Assembly (NCBI RefSeq): GCF_003097355.1
Contig: NZ_PYUI01000014.1
Coordinates: 54,159-118,158 of the forward strand
DNA: 64,000 nucleotides
From: Arthrobacter sp. H-02-3
GTDB taxonomy: Bacteria > Actinomycetota > Actinomycetes > Actinomycetales > Micrococcaceae
Reading direction: 5' to 3'
The notes beneath the pieces are model-generated. The model ran no database searches. It worked only from the letters and a program-made list of their open reading frames with translations, and was not told the DNA's origin. Each line of letters opens with the position of its first letter. The first letter of the stretch is position 1. Both the position numbers and the translations under genes were made by a program. Shown in pieces: positions 35,345 to 47,242 of this stretch.

Positions 35345-35427
35345 ATACCTACCCTAGTGGTCTGTTGCATGGATGAAGTTGAAGCGAGTGTGAATCCCTG
35401 ATGACCGAAATCCAGTGACCGGAAGGG

Positions 35428-36877
<1,450 letters not shown>

Positions 36878-36885
<8 letters not shown>

Positions 36886-39800
36886 CGGTCACCTCCAGGA
36901 TTCGAGACCAAACTTCTTCGCCATCGGGGTCAAGGCCCTCTTCGATGGCGTCAAGACGGGTTTGCAGGACGGCCGCGTAGTCGCGCGGCAGCACCTTGGT
37001 AATGCGGGCTGCGGTGTCGTCGAAGTTCTCGAGGAGCCGGGCCGCGTTGAGCGATTCTGTTTCCTCGACGTGCTTGACCAGCAGTCCATGGACAATGTCA
37101 CGGTCCTCGGCGTCGAGCTCACGCAGCTGCAGCTCGCCGGACTCGAGGGCCTGCTTGTTGACGCGTTCGGTCTGCAGGTCCAGCACGTAGGCCGTACCGC
37201 CGGACATGCCGGCGCCGAAGTTGCGCCCGGTGCGGCCGATGATCAGCGTCTGGCCACCGGTCATGTACTCGCAGCCGTGGTCGCCGATTCCTTCGACCAC
37301 CGCGGTGGCGCCGGAGTTGCGGACCAGGAAGCGTTCGCCCACCTGGCCGCGCAGGAACATCTCGCCGCTCGTGGCGCCGTAGCCGATCACGTTGCCCGCG
37401 ATCACGTTGCGTTCGGCCGGGAACACGTTGGTGCGGTCCGGCCGGACGATGATGCGGCCGCCGGAAAGACCCTTGCCGACGTAGTCGTTCGAGTCGCCGA
37501 ACATGCGCAGCGTGATGCCGGCCGGCAGGAAGGCCCCGAGGGACTGGCCAGCGGTGCCGTTGAGCGTGATGTCAATGGTGTCGGTCGCCAGCACGTCGGT
37601 GCTGAACGTCTTCGTGACCACGTGGCCGAGCATGGTGCCGACCGAGCGGTCCGTGTTGATGACGTTCACCGAGATCTTCACCGGGGTGCGGTCGCTGAGG
37701 GCTTCGGCCGCCATGGCGATCAGGCGCTGGTCGAAGTGCTTGTCGAGCTCGTGGTTCTGTCCGGTGAGGTTCCGCAGCGGGGCGTCGTCGTCGAACTCGA
37801 GGCCGTGCAGGATCGGATCCAGGTCCAGCCCTTCGGCCTTCCAGTGGTTGATCGCGTCGCGGGAGTCGAGCATCTCGGCGTGGCCGATGGCCTCCTCGAT
37901 GCTGCGGAAACCGAGCTCCGCGAGAATTTCACGGACCTCCTCGGCCAGGAATTCGAAGAAGTTCACCACGAATTCCGGCTTGCCGCTGAACCGTGAGCGG
38001 AGCTCGGGGTTCTGGGTCGCGACGCCCACCGGGCAGGTGTCCAGGTGGCAGACGCGCATCATGATGCAGCCGGAAACCACCAGCGGGGCGGTGGCAAAGC
38101 CGAACTCCTCGCCGCCAAGCAGCGCGGCGATCACGACGTCGCGGCCGGTCTTGAGCTGACCGTCCACCTGCACCACCACGCGGTCGCGCAGGCCGTTGAG
38201 CATGAGCGTCTGCTGTGTCTCGGCCAGGCCGAGTTCCCACGGGACACCGGCGTGCTTGAGCGAGTTCAGCGGCGAGGCGCCGGTACCGCCGTCGTGTCCG
38301 GATACGAGCACGACGTCGGCCTTCGCCTTGGTGACGCCGGCCGCCACGGTGCCGATCCCGACCTCGGAGACGAGCTTGACGTGCACGCGGGCCGAGGGGT
38401 TGGCGCGCTTGGCATCGTAGATCAGCTGTGCGAGGTCCTCGATCGAGTAGATGTCGTGGTGCGGGGGCGGCGAGATGAGGCCGACGCCGGGCGTCGAGTG
38501 CCGCGTCCGGGCCACCCAGGGGTAGACCTTCTGCGCCATCAGCTGGCCGCCTTCGCCGGGCTTGGCACCCTGCGCCATCTTGATCTGGATGTCGTCCGCG
38601 TTGGACAGGTACAGGCTCGTGACGCCGAAGCGTCCGGAGGCGATCTGCTTGACAGCGGAACGGCGGGTGGGATCGAGCAGGCGGTCCACGTCCTCCCCGC
38701 CCTCACCGGTGTTGGACTTGCCGCCCAGCCGGTTCATGGCGATCGCGAGGGTCTCGTGGGCTTCCTGGGAGATGGAGCCGTAGCTCATGGCACCGGTGGA
38801 GAACCGCTTGACGACGCTGGAGACGGGCTCCACTTCTTCAAGCGGCACCGCGGGACGGAGGCCGGCCTTGAACTTCAGCAGGCCGCGCAGGGTCATGAGG
38901 TTCTCGGACTGGTCGTCCACGCCGCGGGTGTAGGCCTTGAAGATGTCGTAGCGGCGTTCACGCGTGGCGTGCTGCAGCCGGAAGACGGTCTCCGGGTTGA
39001 ACAGGTGGGGTTCGCCGTCGCGGCGCCACTGGTATTCGCCGCCGCCGAGCAGCGGCTGGTGCGGCAGTTCGATCCCGTTCTCGGGGTAGGCCATCCGGTG
39101 GCGCGCCAGGACTTCGGCGGCGATGACATCGAGGCCCACGCCGCCGAGCTGGGAATGCGTGCCGGAGAAGTACTCGTCCACCAGATCCTGGCCGAGGCCG
39201 AGCGCTTCGAAGGTCTGGGCACCGGTGTAGGAGGCCACAGTGGAGATGCCCATCTTGGACATGATCTTCAGGACGCCCTTGCCGAGGCCCTTGATCAGGT
39301 TGTACACGCCGTCCTGCGGGGTGACGCCGACGACGTCGCCAGAGGCGATGAGCTGTTCCACGGATTCCATGGCCAGGTAGGGGTTCACGGCCGAGGCGCC
39401 GTAGCCGATGAGCACGGCGACGTGGTGCGTCTCGCGGACGTCTCCGGCCTCCACCACGAGGGCGGTCTTGGTGCGGTTGGCGCTGCGCAGCAGGTGGTGG
39501 TGCACGGCGCTGACAAGCAGCAGCGACGGGATCGGCGCCCACTGGGCGTTCGAGTCGCGGTCCGAGAGCACCACGTACTGGACGCCGCGGTTGATCGCGC
39601 CGGAGACCTGCTCGCAGATTTCGGTGAGGCGGGCGCGGAGGGCGTGCTCGCCGCCTTCGGGGCGGTAGAGTCCGCGGACCTTCATGGCGACCTTGTCGCC
39701 GTCGGCGCTCTCGATGTTCGCGATCTTGGCGAGCTGGTCATTGTTGATCACGGGGAACGGCAGCGAGACCTGCGGCTGCCGGACCTGCTTGGTGTCCAGC

Positions 39801-41494
39801 AGGTTGCCGTTCGGGCCGATCGCGCACGTCAGGGACGTGACGAGCTCTTCACGGATGGCATCCAGCGGCGGGTTGGTGACCTGCGCGAAGGACTGTACGA
39901 AGTAGTCGAAGAGCAGCCGCGGGCGCTTGGACAGCACGGCCACGGGGGTGTCGGAGCCCATGGCACCCAGCGGTTCGGCGCCGGTGCGCGCCATCGGGCC
40001 GAGCAGGATCTTCAGTTCCTCGGTGGTGTAGCCGAAGGTCCGCTGGCGGATGTTGACCGACGCGGCCGTGTGGACAACGTGCTCGCGCTCGGGGAGGTTC
40101 TTGAGGTCGATCAGGTTGTCCTTGAGCCATTCGGCCCAGGGGTTCGCCGCGGCGACCTCGGCCTTGACCTCGGCGTCGTCAATGATCCGTCCGGCCCCGG
40201 TGTCCACCAGGAACATCTTGCCTGGTGAGACGCGGCCCTTCTTGACCACTTTGGAGGGTTCGACGTCGATCACGCCGACTTCGGAGGCGAAGACGATGAG
40301 TCCGTCTTCGGTGATCCAGTACCGGCCCGGGCGCAGCCCGTTGCGGTCCAGCGTGGCGCCGACCAGGTTGCCGTCCGTGAAGGAAACAGCGGCGGGGCCG
40401 TCCCACGGCTCCATGAGCATGGAGTGGTACTCGTAGAAGGCGCGGCGCGCCGGATCCATGGTGGCGTGGTTCTCCCACGCCTCCGGGATCATCATCATGA
40501 TCGAGTGGGTGATGGGCCGGCCGGAGAGCCAGAGCAGCTCCGCAACCTCGTCAAAGGAGGCGGAGTCCGAGGCGCCGGGGGTGCAGATCGGGAACAGCTC
40601 TTCGGGCGAGTCGCCCAGCAGCGGGCTGGCGAGCTGCGACTGCCGCGCCCGCATCCAGTTGCGGTTGCCCTTGACGGTGTTGATCTCGCCGTTGTGCGCG
40701 ATCGTGCGGAACGGCTGGGCCAGCGGCCAGGAAGGGAACGTGTTGGTGGAGAAGCGCGAGTGGACGATCGCGAGCTTGGTCTTGAAGCGCTTGTCCGAAA
40801 GGTCCGGGTAGAACGGTTCCAGCTGCGCGGTGGTGAGCATGCCCTTGTAGACGATCGTCCGCGAGGACAGCGACGGGAAGTACACGCCGAACTTGTTCTG
40901 GGCGCGCTTGCGGATCCGCCAAGCGCGGGAATCGAGCTCGTTGCGTTCGAGGGTTTCCCCGGTGCTGGAGGCGAAGAACGGCTGGGAGAAGTGCGGCATG
41001 CAGGCCCGGGCCATCGCCCCGACGAGGTCCGCCACGATCGGGACTTCGCGCCAGCCGAGGACCGTCAGGCCCTCATCGGCGGCGAGGCTTTCGATTCCGG
41101 CCCGGGCGGCGTCGGATTCGCGCTGCTCGGCCGGCAGGAAGGCGGTTCCCACGACGTACTGGCCGGGGGCGGGAAGCTCGAAGTCGGTGACTGCGCGGAA
41201 GAATTCGTCCGGGACCTGCATGAGGAGGCCGGCGCCGTCGCCGGTGCCCTCATCGGCGCCCACGGCGCCGCGGTGCTCAAGGTTGCGCAGGGCGGTCAGG
41301 GCCGCGTCGACGATGTCGTAGCCCGGCTCACCGCGCAGCGTGGCGATGATGGCCAGGCCGCAGGCGTCCTTCTCGTTCTCCGGGTTGTAGAGCCCGGCCG
41401 CGGCCGGCATCGACGCAAAACGGGCGAAGGGTGACGTTGCGGCCGTCGGCTGGTCCGGATCGGACCAGCTGGGGCTGTGAAGAGTTTGGGTCAT
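36878..41494 (-). CDS. gltB: Glutamate synthase, large subunit
   Basis: A 1,538-residue protein. A propeptide of about 44 residues precedes Cys45 (DACGLAII), which becomes the N-terminal nucleophile of the glutaminase domain (about 45-440). The central and FMN domains follow ([30 protein letters not shown], then [14 protein letters not shown] with Fe-S cysteines), with a beta-helix GXGXG domain at the C-terminus. It makes two glutamates from glutamine and 2-oxoglutarate. ATG 41494 has a GGAAGGA site; the in-frame ATG 41548 is less likely. The promoter region carries an 11-base palindrome. Confidence 0.96.
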
Positions 41495-41595
41495 TGGAGA
41501 CGTCCTTCCTCCTGATCGTGCGTATGGGAGGGACAACATTGGCCCCACTCGGCACGCCGGTGTGATGGGCGCAACAGAGTGTTTTTCTAACTGGA

Positions 41596-41632
41596 ATTGT
41601 AGGCCAGCCCGGCCTTCTGTAGTAACAGTTAC
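41596..41632 (-). promoter_or_regulatory. Putative gltBD promoter with palindrome
   Basis: On the minus strand TACAAT (ATTGTA at 41596-41601) is a good -10 box about 100 bp before gltB. The perfect palindrome GTAACAGTTAC at 41622-41632 overlaps the place of the -35 box. It may bind a nitrogen or amino-acid regulator; the two GTAAC half-sites recall GlnR-type boxes but the spacing differs. Bases 41633-41758 hold nothing else recognisable. Confidence 0.45.
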
Positions 41633-41758
41633 GCAGGTACTGGCCAGGGCTTGCGTGGACAGCGCCTATCTGCTGTCCACAACATTCCCTCTTGCCACGA
41701 CGCTGTGGTGTCGGGTCCTGCGAGCGGTGGCTCCGCAACCCGAGTTGCCGGTGCCGAG

Positions 41759-43042
41759 TTACTTGGTGCCCTCGGCCTCCGGCGCGGTTTCGGTTGCCTG
41801 GCGGCCGGATACTCCGGCTGCCGGATCTCCGGTGGCGGGCTTGGTGCCGCCGGTGGAGTCCTTGCTCGCGCCAGCATCTTCGTCCGCAGGTGCGGAGACA
41901 GACGCGGGTGCGGGACCTGGTCCGCTTTGGTTATCTCGGAGATTACCACGGGATTCACTATCTGAGACAAGTGTGTCCGCATGGCGGATAGATGTTGCGC
42001 CGGTGGGAACAGCGTCAGCAGTGCCTTTATCGGCAGTGGCGGCAGCACCGGTTTCGACGGCGGAGACCGCCGCGGGAACCGCTTCGGCGTCAGGCTTCCC
42101 GGCCGTCCCGGCGGTTTCGACGTCGGCGGTTTCGGCTGCCGGTTCCCGGCCCGGGAGGAACGGGGTGTCCGGTCCTGAGGGCTTGCGCAGCCCGAGGAGG
42201 ATGAAGGCGATCAGGGCACCGATGAGGACGAAGATGCTGGTCCAGACGTTGAGCCGGGTGGTAATGCCGAACAGGCTGATCTGCTCGGCGTCGTCGATCC
42301 GCATGGCTTCGATCCACACCCGGCCCAGGGTGTAGTAGACGGCGTAGAGGCAGAAGAGACGGCCGCGGCGGAAGTTGAACCTCCGGTCCAGGGCCAGCAG
42401 GATCACGACGCCGGCCAGGTTCCACAGGGACTCGTAGAGGAACGTTGGGTGGAAGAGTGTGTCGGCGGGCATACCGGCCGGGAAATTAGGGCTGTTGGGG
42501 TCGATCTGGAGCCCCCACGGCAGCGTGGTGGGGCCGCCGAAGAGCTCCTGGTTGAAGTAGTTCCCCCACCGGCCAATTGCCTGGGCCAGCAGAAGCCCGG
42601 GGGCCGCGGCATCCATGAAGGCGCTCAGCTTCACCCCGGCCCGCCGGCACCCGATCCAGGCGCCCACCGCGCCGAGGACGACGGCGCCCCAGATGCCCAG
42701 GCCGCCGCGCTGGATCTGCGGAATCAGGGAGAGGTCTCCGGTGCCGTTGAAGCCGGGGCCGAAGTAGGCATCCGGTGAGGAGAACACGTGGTAGAGCCGT
42801 CCGCCGATGATGCCGAACGGAATGGCCCAGATGGCGATGTCCCACACGCTGCCCTCAGGCGCGCCGCGGCGCGCCCAGCGGACGGAGGTGAGCCAGAGGC
42901 CGGCAACGATGCCGGCGAGGATGCAGAGGGCGTAGGCGTGGATGCGCAGTGACCCCCACGGCAGCGGGATGTCGAATCCGGACCAGCTAGGGCTCGGAAT
43001 GCTCGCGGGAATCATCGCCGCCGCGTGGAGGACTGACTGCAT
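41759..43042 (-). CDS. lgt: Prolipoprotein diacylglyceryl transferase with long C-terminal tail
   Basis: The 427-residue membrane enzyme adds diacylglycerol to the lipobox Cys of prolipoproteins. Seven TM segments span about residues 15-290; the signature GRWGNYFNQELFGGPTTLPWGL is present, as is HPTFLYESLWNL. The usual length is 280-320; here about 125 residues after the last TM are Ala/Glu/Thr/Pro rich and probably disordered cytoplasmic tail. Its start is 3 bases after the trpA stop, a normal actinobacterial linkage. Confidence 0.96.
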   Translation of the reverse strand: MQSVLHAAAMIPASIPSPSWSGFDIPLPWGSLRIHAYALCILAGIVAGLWLTSVRWARRGAPEGSVWDIAIWAIPFGIIGGRLYHVFSSPDAYFGPGFNGTGDLSLIPQIQRGGLGIWGAVVLGAVGAWIGCRRAGVKLSAFMDAAAPGLLLAQAIGRWGNYFNQELFGGPTTLPWGLQIDPNSPNFPAGMPADTLFHPTFLYESLWNLAGVVILLALDRRFNFRRGRLFCLYAVYYTLGRVWIEAMRIDDAEQISLFGITTRLNVWTSIFVLIGALIAFILLGLRKPSGPDTPFLPGREPAAETADVETAGTAGKPDAEAVPAAVSAVETGAAATADKGTADAVPTGATSIRHADTLVSDSESRGNLRDNQSGPGPAPASVSAPADEDAGASKDSTGGTKPATGDPAAGVSGRQATETAPEAEGTK

Positions 43043-43045
43043 TGC

Positions 43046-43882
43046 TTACGCTTCTTCCTTGGTAAGGCCAGTGCTGAGGTCTTTCGTCAAGGCGGCTACC
43101 GCATCCACGCCGCCGTCCCGGATGGCCGCGACGAGGGCGGTGCCCACGATCACGCCGTCGGCGTACTCGGCGATCTCGCGGACGTGGTCCGCATTGGAGA
43201 CGCCCAGGCCCACGCAGACGCGTTCGGCGCCCGCGGCGTGCGCGGCGGCCACAACGTCCTTGGCCGCGGAGCTGACCGAGGTCCGGGCGCCAGTGACGCC
43301 CATGATGGAGACGGCGTATACGAAGCCGCGGCTGGCCTCGACGGTACGCTTCATGCGTTCCGGGGAGGACGAGGGCGCCACGAGGAACACGCGGTCCAGT
43401 CCGTACTTGTCCGAAGCCGCCATCCATTCGGAGGCTTCGTCGGGGATCAGGTCCGGAGTGATGAGTCCGGCTCCCCCGGCCTCGGCAAGGCTGCGGGAGA
43501 ACTCGTCCACGCCCATCCGGACCACGGGGTTCCAGTAGGTCATGACCAGGACGGCGGCGTCAGTCTTGCTCGTGATGCCGCGGACGACGTCGAAGACCTG
43601 CCGGACGTGGAAGCCCTTCGCGAGGGCCTCCGTGGTGGCCGCCTGGATGACCTGGCCGTCCATGACCGGATCCGAGTACGGGATGCCGATTTCGATGAGG
43701 TCGGCGCCGTTCTCGGCCAGGGCGATGCCGGCGGCAATGGTGTCTTCGACGCTCGGGTAGCCGGCCGGCAGGTAGCCGATCAGAGCTGCCCGGCCCTGGG
43801 CCCGGGCGCGGTCAATGGCGGCCGCCGACTTGCTGGCGTGCTGTGCGGCGGCCTGGTTGGCGCCGTCGTGGATGGTGCTCAC
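43046..43882 (-). CDS. trpA: Tryptophan synthase alpha chain
   Basis: The 278-residue TIM-barrel subunit splits indole-3-glycerol phosphate to indole and glyceraldehyde-3-phosphate. Seen are [35 protein letters not shown] (catalytic Glu and Asp), [10 protein letters not shown] and [14 protein letters not shown]. The GTG at 43882 overlaps the trpB stop (GTGA), which couples the two subunits. The longer frame to 43945 lies inside trpB and is not used. Confidence 0.96.
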   Translation of the reverse strand: MSTIHDGANQAAAQHASKSAAAIDRARAQGRAALIGYLPAGYPSVEDTIAAGIALAENGADLIEIGIPYSDPVMDGQVIQAATTEALAKGFHVRQVFDVVRGITSKTDAAVLVMTYWNPVVRMGVDEFSRSLAEAGGAGLITPDLIPDEASEWMAASDKYGLDRVFLVAPSSSPERMKRTVEASRGFVYAVSIMGVTGARTSVSSAAKDVVAAAHAAGAERVCVGLGVSNADHVREIAEYADGVIVGTALVAAIRDGGVDAVAALTKDLSTGLTKEEA

Positions 43883-45249
43883 AGCTGTTCCCCCTCTTTG
43901 GCGATTTCGGCTTCGGGTGAGTCCTTGTCCAGCAGGTCGAACCATTCCGCGGCGGTGGCCACGTCCTTGTCGCCGCGGCCGGAGAGGTTGACGATCACGA
44001 TCTTGTCTGTTGCTTTGCCCTCGGGGCCGGCCTCGGCCGCGAGCCGCTGGCCCACCTTGATGGCGCCGGCGAGGGCGTGCGCGGACTCGATGGCGGGGAT
44101 GATGCCCTCGGTGCGGCAGAGGAGCCGGAAGGCCTCCATGGCTTCGCTGTCCGTGATGGGCTCGTAGCTGACCCGCCCGATGTCGGCCAGGTAGGAGTGC
44201 TCGGGGCCGACCCCGGGGTAGTCCAGGCCCGCCGAGATGGAGTGCGATTCGATGGTCTGGCCGTCGTCGTCCTGCATGAGGTAGGACCGTGCGCCGTGCA
44301 GCACGCCCGGCTTGCCGAGGGTGATGGTGGCTGCGTGGCGTCCGGTTTCGACGCCCTCGCCCCCGGCTTCGAAGCCGTAGATCTTGACCGAGGGGTCATC
44401 GAGGAAGCCGTGGAAGATGCCGATGGCATTGGAGCCGCCGCCGATGCAGGCACAGACGGCGTCCGGAAGCCGGCCCGTCTGGTCCAGGATCTGGGCCCGG
44501 GCTTCCTCGCCGATGACTTCGTGGAAGTAGCGGACCATCGCCGGGAACGGGTGCGCGCCGGCGGCGGTCCCCAGCAGGTAGTGGGTGGTGCCCACGTTCG
44601 CGACCCAGTCGCGCAGGGCCTCGTTGATGGCGTCCTTGAGGGTCTGGGAGCCGTTGGTCACCGGAATGACCGTCGCGCCCAGGAGCTCCATGCGGGCCAC
44701 GTTGAGGGACTGCCTGCGGCAGTCCTCGGCGCCCATGTAGACAACGCATTCCAAGCCCAGCAGGGCTGCCGCGGTGGCGCTGGCCACGCCGTGCTGCCCG
44801 GCGCCGGTTTCGGCGATGACGCGGGTCTTGCCCATCCGCTTGGCCAGCAGCGCCTGGCCCAGGACGTTGTTGATCTTGTGCGAGCCCGTGTGGTTGAGGT
44901 CTTCGCGCTTGAGGAAAATCCGGACTCCGCCGGCGTGCTCGGCGAAGCGCTTGGCCTCGGTCAGCAGTGAGGGCCGGCCCGAGTAGTTCTTGTTCAGGTC
45001 CGCGATCTGGGCGGTGAACTCAGGATCGGCCTTGGCCTTCTCGAAGGTGTCCTCGAGTTCGTCCAGGGCTGCGATGAGCGACTCCGGCATCCATCGGCCG
45101 CCGTAGTTCCCGAAGTAGGGTCCCGGGGCGTGCCGCAGGGACGGTTCGCCCTGCGTGGGATGTTCCTGGGGGCGGTCGCCCTGCAGGAACGCGTCCACGG
45201 CACTTTCGTCTGAGCCGGTTGCTGGCGCATCGACCATCAGTCTCACCAT
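43879..45249 (-). CDS. trpB: Tryptophan synthase beta chain
   Basis: The 456-residue PLP enzyme condenses indole with serine. Key motifs: [30 protein letters not shown] (PLP Lys), [11 protein letters not shown], and [13 protein letters not shown] for phosphate binding. The first about 45 residues are a variable extension. ATG 45249 and ATG 45237 are both possible starts. trpC stops 112 bp before it. Confidence 0.97.
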   Translation of the reverse strand: MVRLMVDAPATGSDESAVDAFLQGDRPQEHPTQGEPSLRHAPGPYFGNYGGRWMPESLIAALDELEDTFEKAKADPEFTAQIADLNKNYSGRPSLLTEAKRFAEHAGGVRIFLKREDLNHTGSHKINNVLGQALLAKRMGKTRVIAETGAGQHGVASATAAALLGLECVVYMGAEDCRRQSLNVARMELLGATVIPVTNGSQTLKDAINEALRDWVANVGTTHYLLGTAAGAHPFPAMVRYFHEVIGEEARAQILDQTGRLPDAVCACIGGGSNAIGIFHGFLDDPSVKIYGFEAGGEGVETGRHAATITLGKPGVLHGARSYLMQDDDGQTIESHSISAGLDYPGVGPEHSYLADIGRVSYEPITDSEAMEAFRLLCRTEGIIPAIESAHALAGAIKVGQRLAAEAGPEGKATDKIVIVNLSGRGDKDVATAAEWFDLLDKDSPEAEIAKEGEQL

Positions 45250-45361
45250 CCTGTTCCACTGCTAGCTTCGGGGATCTGCACATGAGATCCGCTCGTTGTC
45301 CGGGCAACTGCGGGCCCGGAACCGCTCGCGGCCCGGACGCAAACGCCCGGACCGGCCTGCC

Positions 45362-46180
45362 TCAGGCGCGGGCGGCGATTGCCGTTGCGCCGGCGGCCAT
45401 GAATTCTGCGATCCGTTCGCGGGGGGTCGTGTCGCTGACCAGCGCCTCGCCCACCAGGACCGCGTTGGCGCCGCGGGCTGCGTAGTGGCTGACGTCCTGG
45501 ACATCGCGCACCCCGGACTCGGCGATCACGAGCGCACCGGCGGGAATCCCGCCGGCCAGCTCCGCGAAGACGGAACGGTCGACGTCGAGCGTCTTGAGGT
45601 TGCGCACGTTGACGCCGATGATCCGGGCCTCGGCGGCCACGGCGCGCTCGATTTCCTCAGCCGTGTGGGTCTCCACCAACACGTTCATGCCGAGTTCGCG
45701 GCTGAGGGCCGTAAACTCGCGCAGCTGGGCGTCCGAGAGCGAGGCCACGATCAGCAGGATCAGGTCGGCGCCGTGGGCACGGGCTTCCCAGATCTGGTAC
45801 TCGTCGAGCATGAAGTCCTTGCGCAGCAGCGGAATGTCCACGGCCGCCCGGACGGCGTCGAGGTCGGCCAGCGAGCCGCCGAAGCGGCGTTCCTCGGTCA
45901 GGACGCTGATGACGGCGGCCCCGCCGTCTGCGTATTGCGCGGCGAGGGCAGCGGGATCGGCAATTTCCGCGAGCCGGCCCTTGGACGGGCTCCGGCGCTT
46001 GACCTCGGCAATCACTTTGAGCTGGTCCCGCGGGCTTGAGTTCCCGCCCAGGGCTGCCCAGGCATCGCGGGCAGGTGGCGCCGCTGCGGCGCGCTCCCTC
46101 AGTTCCGCGAGCGTGACGAGGCGCTGGCGCGTCTCCATATCCTCCCTGACACCGGCATTGATGTCGTCGAGAACGCTCAC
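45362..46180 (-). CDS. trpC: Indole-3-glycerol phosphate synthase
   Basis: The 272-residue TIM-barrel enzyme makes indole-3-glycerol phosphate from carboxyphenylamino-deoxyribulose phosphate. Seen are [15 protein letters not shown] (catalytic Lys), [37 protein letters not shown] and [13 protein letters not shown]. It is a stand-alone TrpC without TrpF. The GTG at 46180 lies 2 bases after the stop of the HGxxPAAW gene; the frame continues further upstream but is not coding there. Confidence 0.96.
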   Translation of the reverse strand: MSVLDDINAGVREDMETRQRLVTLAELRERAAAAPPARDAWAALGGNSSPRDQLKVIAEVKRRSPSKGRLAEIADPAALAAQYADGGAAVISVLTEERRFGGSLADLDAVRAAVDIPLLRKDFMLDEYQIWEARAHGADLILLIVASLSDAQLREFTALSRELGMNVLVETHTAEEIERAVAAEARIIGVNVRNLKTLDVDRSVFAELAGGIPAGALVIAESGVRDVQDVSHYAARGANAVLVGEALVSDTTPRERIAEFMAAGATAIAARA

Positions 46181-46182
46181 GC

Positions 46183-46470
46183 TCAGTGGCCGGAGTTCTT
46201 CAGCTTGCTGCCGCCGACGCCGTAGCCGGCCTTGCGCATGACCCAGCCGGCCAGCAGGCCGATCACCATGACGACGGCGCCGGCAATAAAGACGGGCGTG
46301 TTGGCGATGACGAAGGCGATGGACGCAATGAGGGCGCCGATCAGCATCACGATCACGCAGGTCCACGCGGCCGGGCTGTTGCCGTGCCCCGGCGCTTCGC
46401 TGTGATCGACGTCGTCGTAGACGCCCTTCGAAGCAGCGGACGTGGATGCGGAAACAGTGGCTTTGCTCAT
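46183..46470 (-). CDS. HGxxPAAW membrane protein
   Basis: A 95-residue protein with the family hallmark GHGNSPAAW at about 38-46, two TM helices ([21 protein letters not shown] and [19 protein letters not shown]) and a short basic tail ([17 protein letters not shown]). The family is found in trp operons of actinobacteria; its role is not known. GAGGAGA 6 bases before ATG 46470 supports the start. It sits between the trp-associated membrane gene and trpC. Confidence 0.9.
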   Translation of the reverse strand: MSKATVSASTSAASKGVYDDVDHSEAPGHGNSPAAWTCVIVMLIGALIASIAFVIANTPVFIAGAVVMVIGLLAGWVMRKAGYGVGGSKLKNSGH

Positions 46471-46585
46471 TGAAATCTCCTCAGGATGAATACTGCTTAC
46501 ATTCTGCCATTTTTTGGCTGTGTGTTTTGGCCGCCTTGCTGGTCGCGTTACTGGCGGCGCTGCTGGGCGCGCCCGCGGCATCGGC

Positions 46586-47242
46586 TCAGGTGGGGTCGTC
46601 ACCTCGGGACAACCGGTCCCAGCTGTCAATCTCGTCCGCGGGCGCTGCGGCGGTAGTACCACCAACTGCGGTCCCGCCGTCGGCGCGCGTGGCGGCTGCC
46701 GCGTCATATTTGGTGCGGCTCTTCCAGTACCGGCCGGCCGGCACGATCGCGAGGGCGCAGATCCCCAGCAGGGACCCGGCGACGACGGCCAGGACGGGGA
46801 AGACGGTGACGTCCACCTGGACGTTACTGCCGCTGATTCCGGTGGCGGCCGCGATGGATCCCTGGGCCGCGGCCAGCGGGTCCGCCAGGACGACGGCAGC
46901 CGCGGCGACGATGCCCGCGGCGGCCAGGACGATGATGACCGTGATGACCCAGCGCGCCACGCGCCCGGCGATGGAGGCCGCGAGACCCCCGGCGAGGGCA
47001 ACGAGGGCCAGGGCCGTGACGGTCGTGGCGGCCTTGCTGCCCTGGACCTGCAGGCCGTTCTGGCTGGCCACGGCGCCGCCGAGCTGGGCGGGATCGAGGT
47101 GCACCGTCAGCCAGGTCTGCGTGGTGGTCCCGAAGACGGCCAGCGCCAGGGCGGCGATCACCAGGACAAGGGTGGACTTGCGGGCCCAGCGAGGAACGGC
47201 CGGCCTTGCGGTGGTCTTGACGATGGCTCCCGGCTCCCCCAT
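46586..47242 (-). CDS. Trp biosynthesis-associated membrane protein (TIGR02234)
   Basis: The 218-residue protein has four predicted TM segments (STLVLVIAALALAVFGTTT, VTALALVALAGGLAASIAG, ITVIIVLAAAGIVAAAAVVL, VFPVLAVVAGSLLGICALA), an extracytoplasmic TWLTVHLD segment after TM1 and a disordered cytoplasmic tail. It fits the family found next to trpE in actinobacteria; function unknown. Its ATG overlaps the trpE stop by one base (TGATG). Confidence 0.88.
   Translation of the reverse strand: MGEPGAIVKTTARPAVPRWARKSTLVLVIAALALAVFGTTTQTWLTVHLDPAQLGGAVASQNGLQVQGSKAATTVTALALVALAGGLAASIAGRVARWVITVIIVLAAAGIVAAAAVVLADPLAAAQGSIAAATGISGSNVQVDVTVFPVLAVVAGSLLGICALAIVPAGRYWKSRTKYDAAAATRADGGTAVGGTTAAAPADEIDSWDRLSRGDDPT

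Noticed and set aside
34000..35400. Long plus-strand frames opposite pyk
   Set aside because: Both frames are shadows; pyruvate kinase motifs on the minus strand are unambiguous.
38045..40228. Plus-strand frame of more than 700 codons opposite gltB
   Set aside because: Product is Val/Gly/Ala/His rich without domains, typical of the reverse frame of GC-rich genes.
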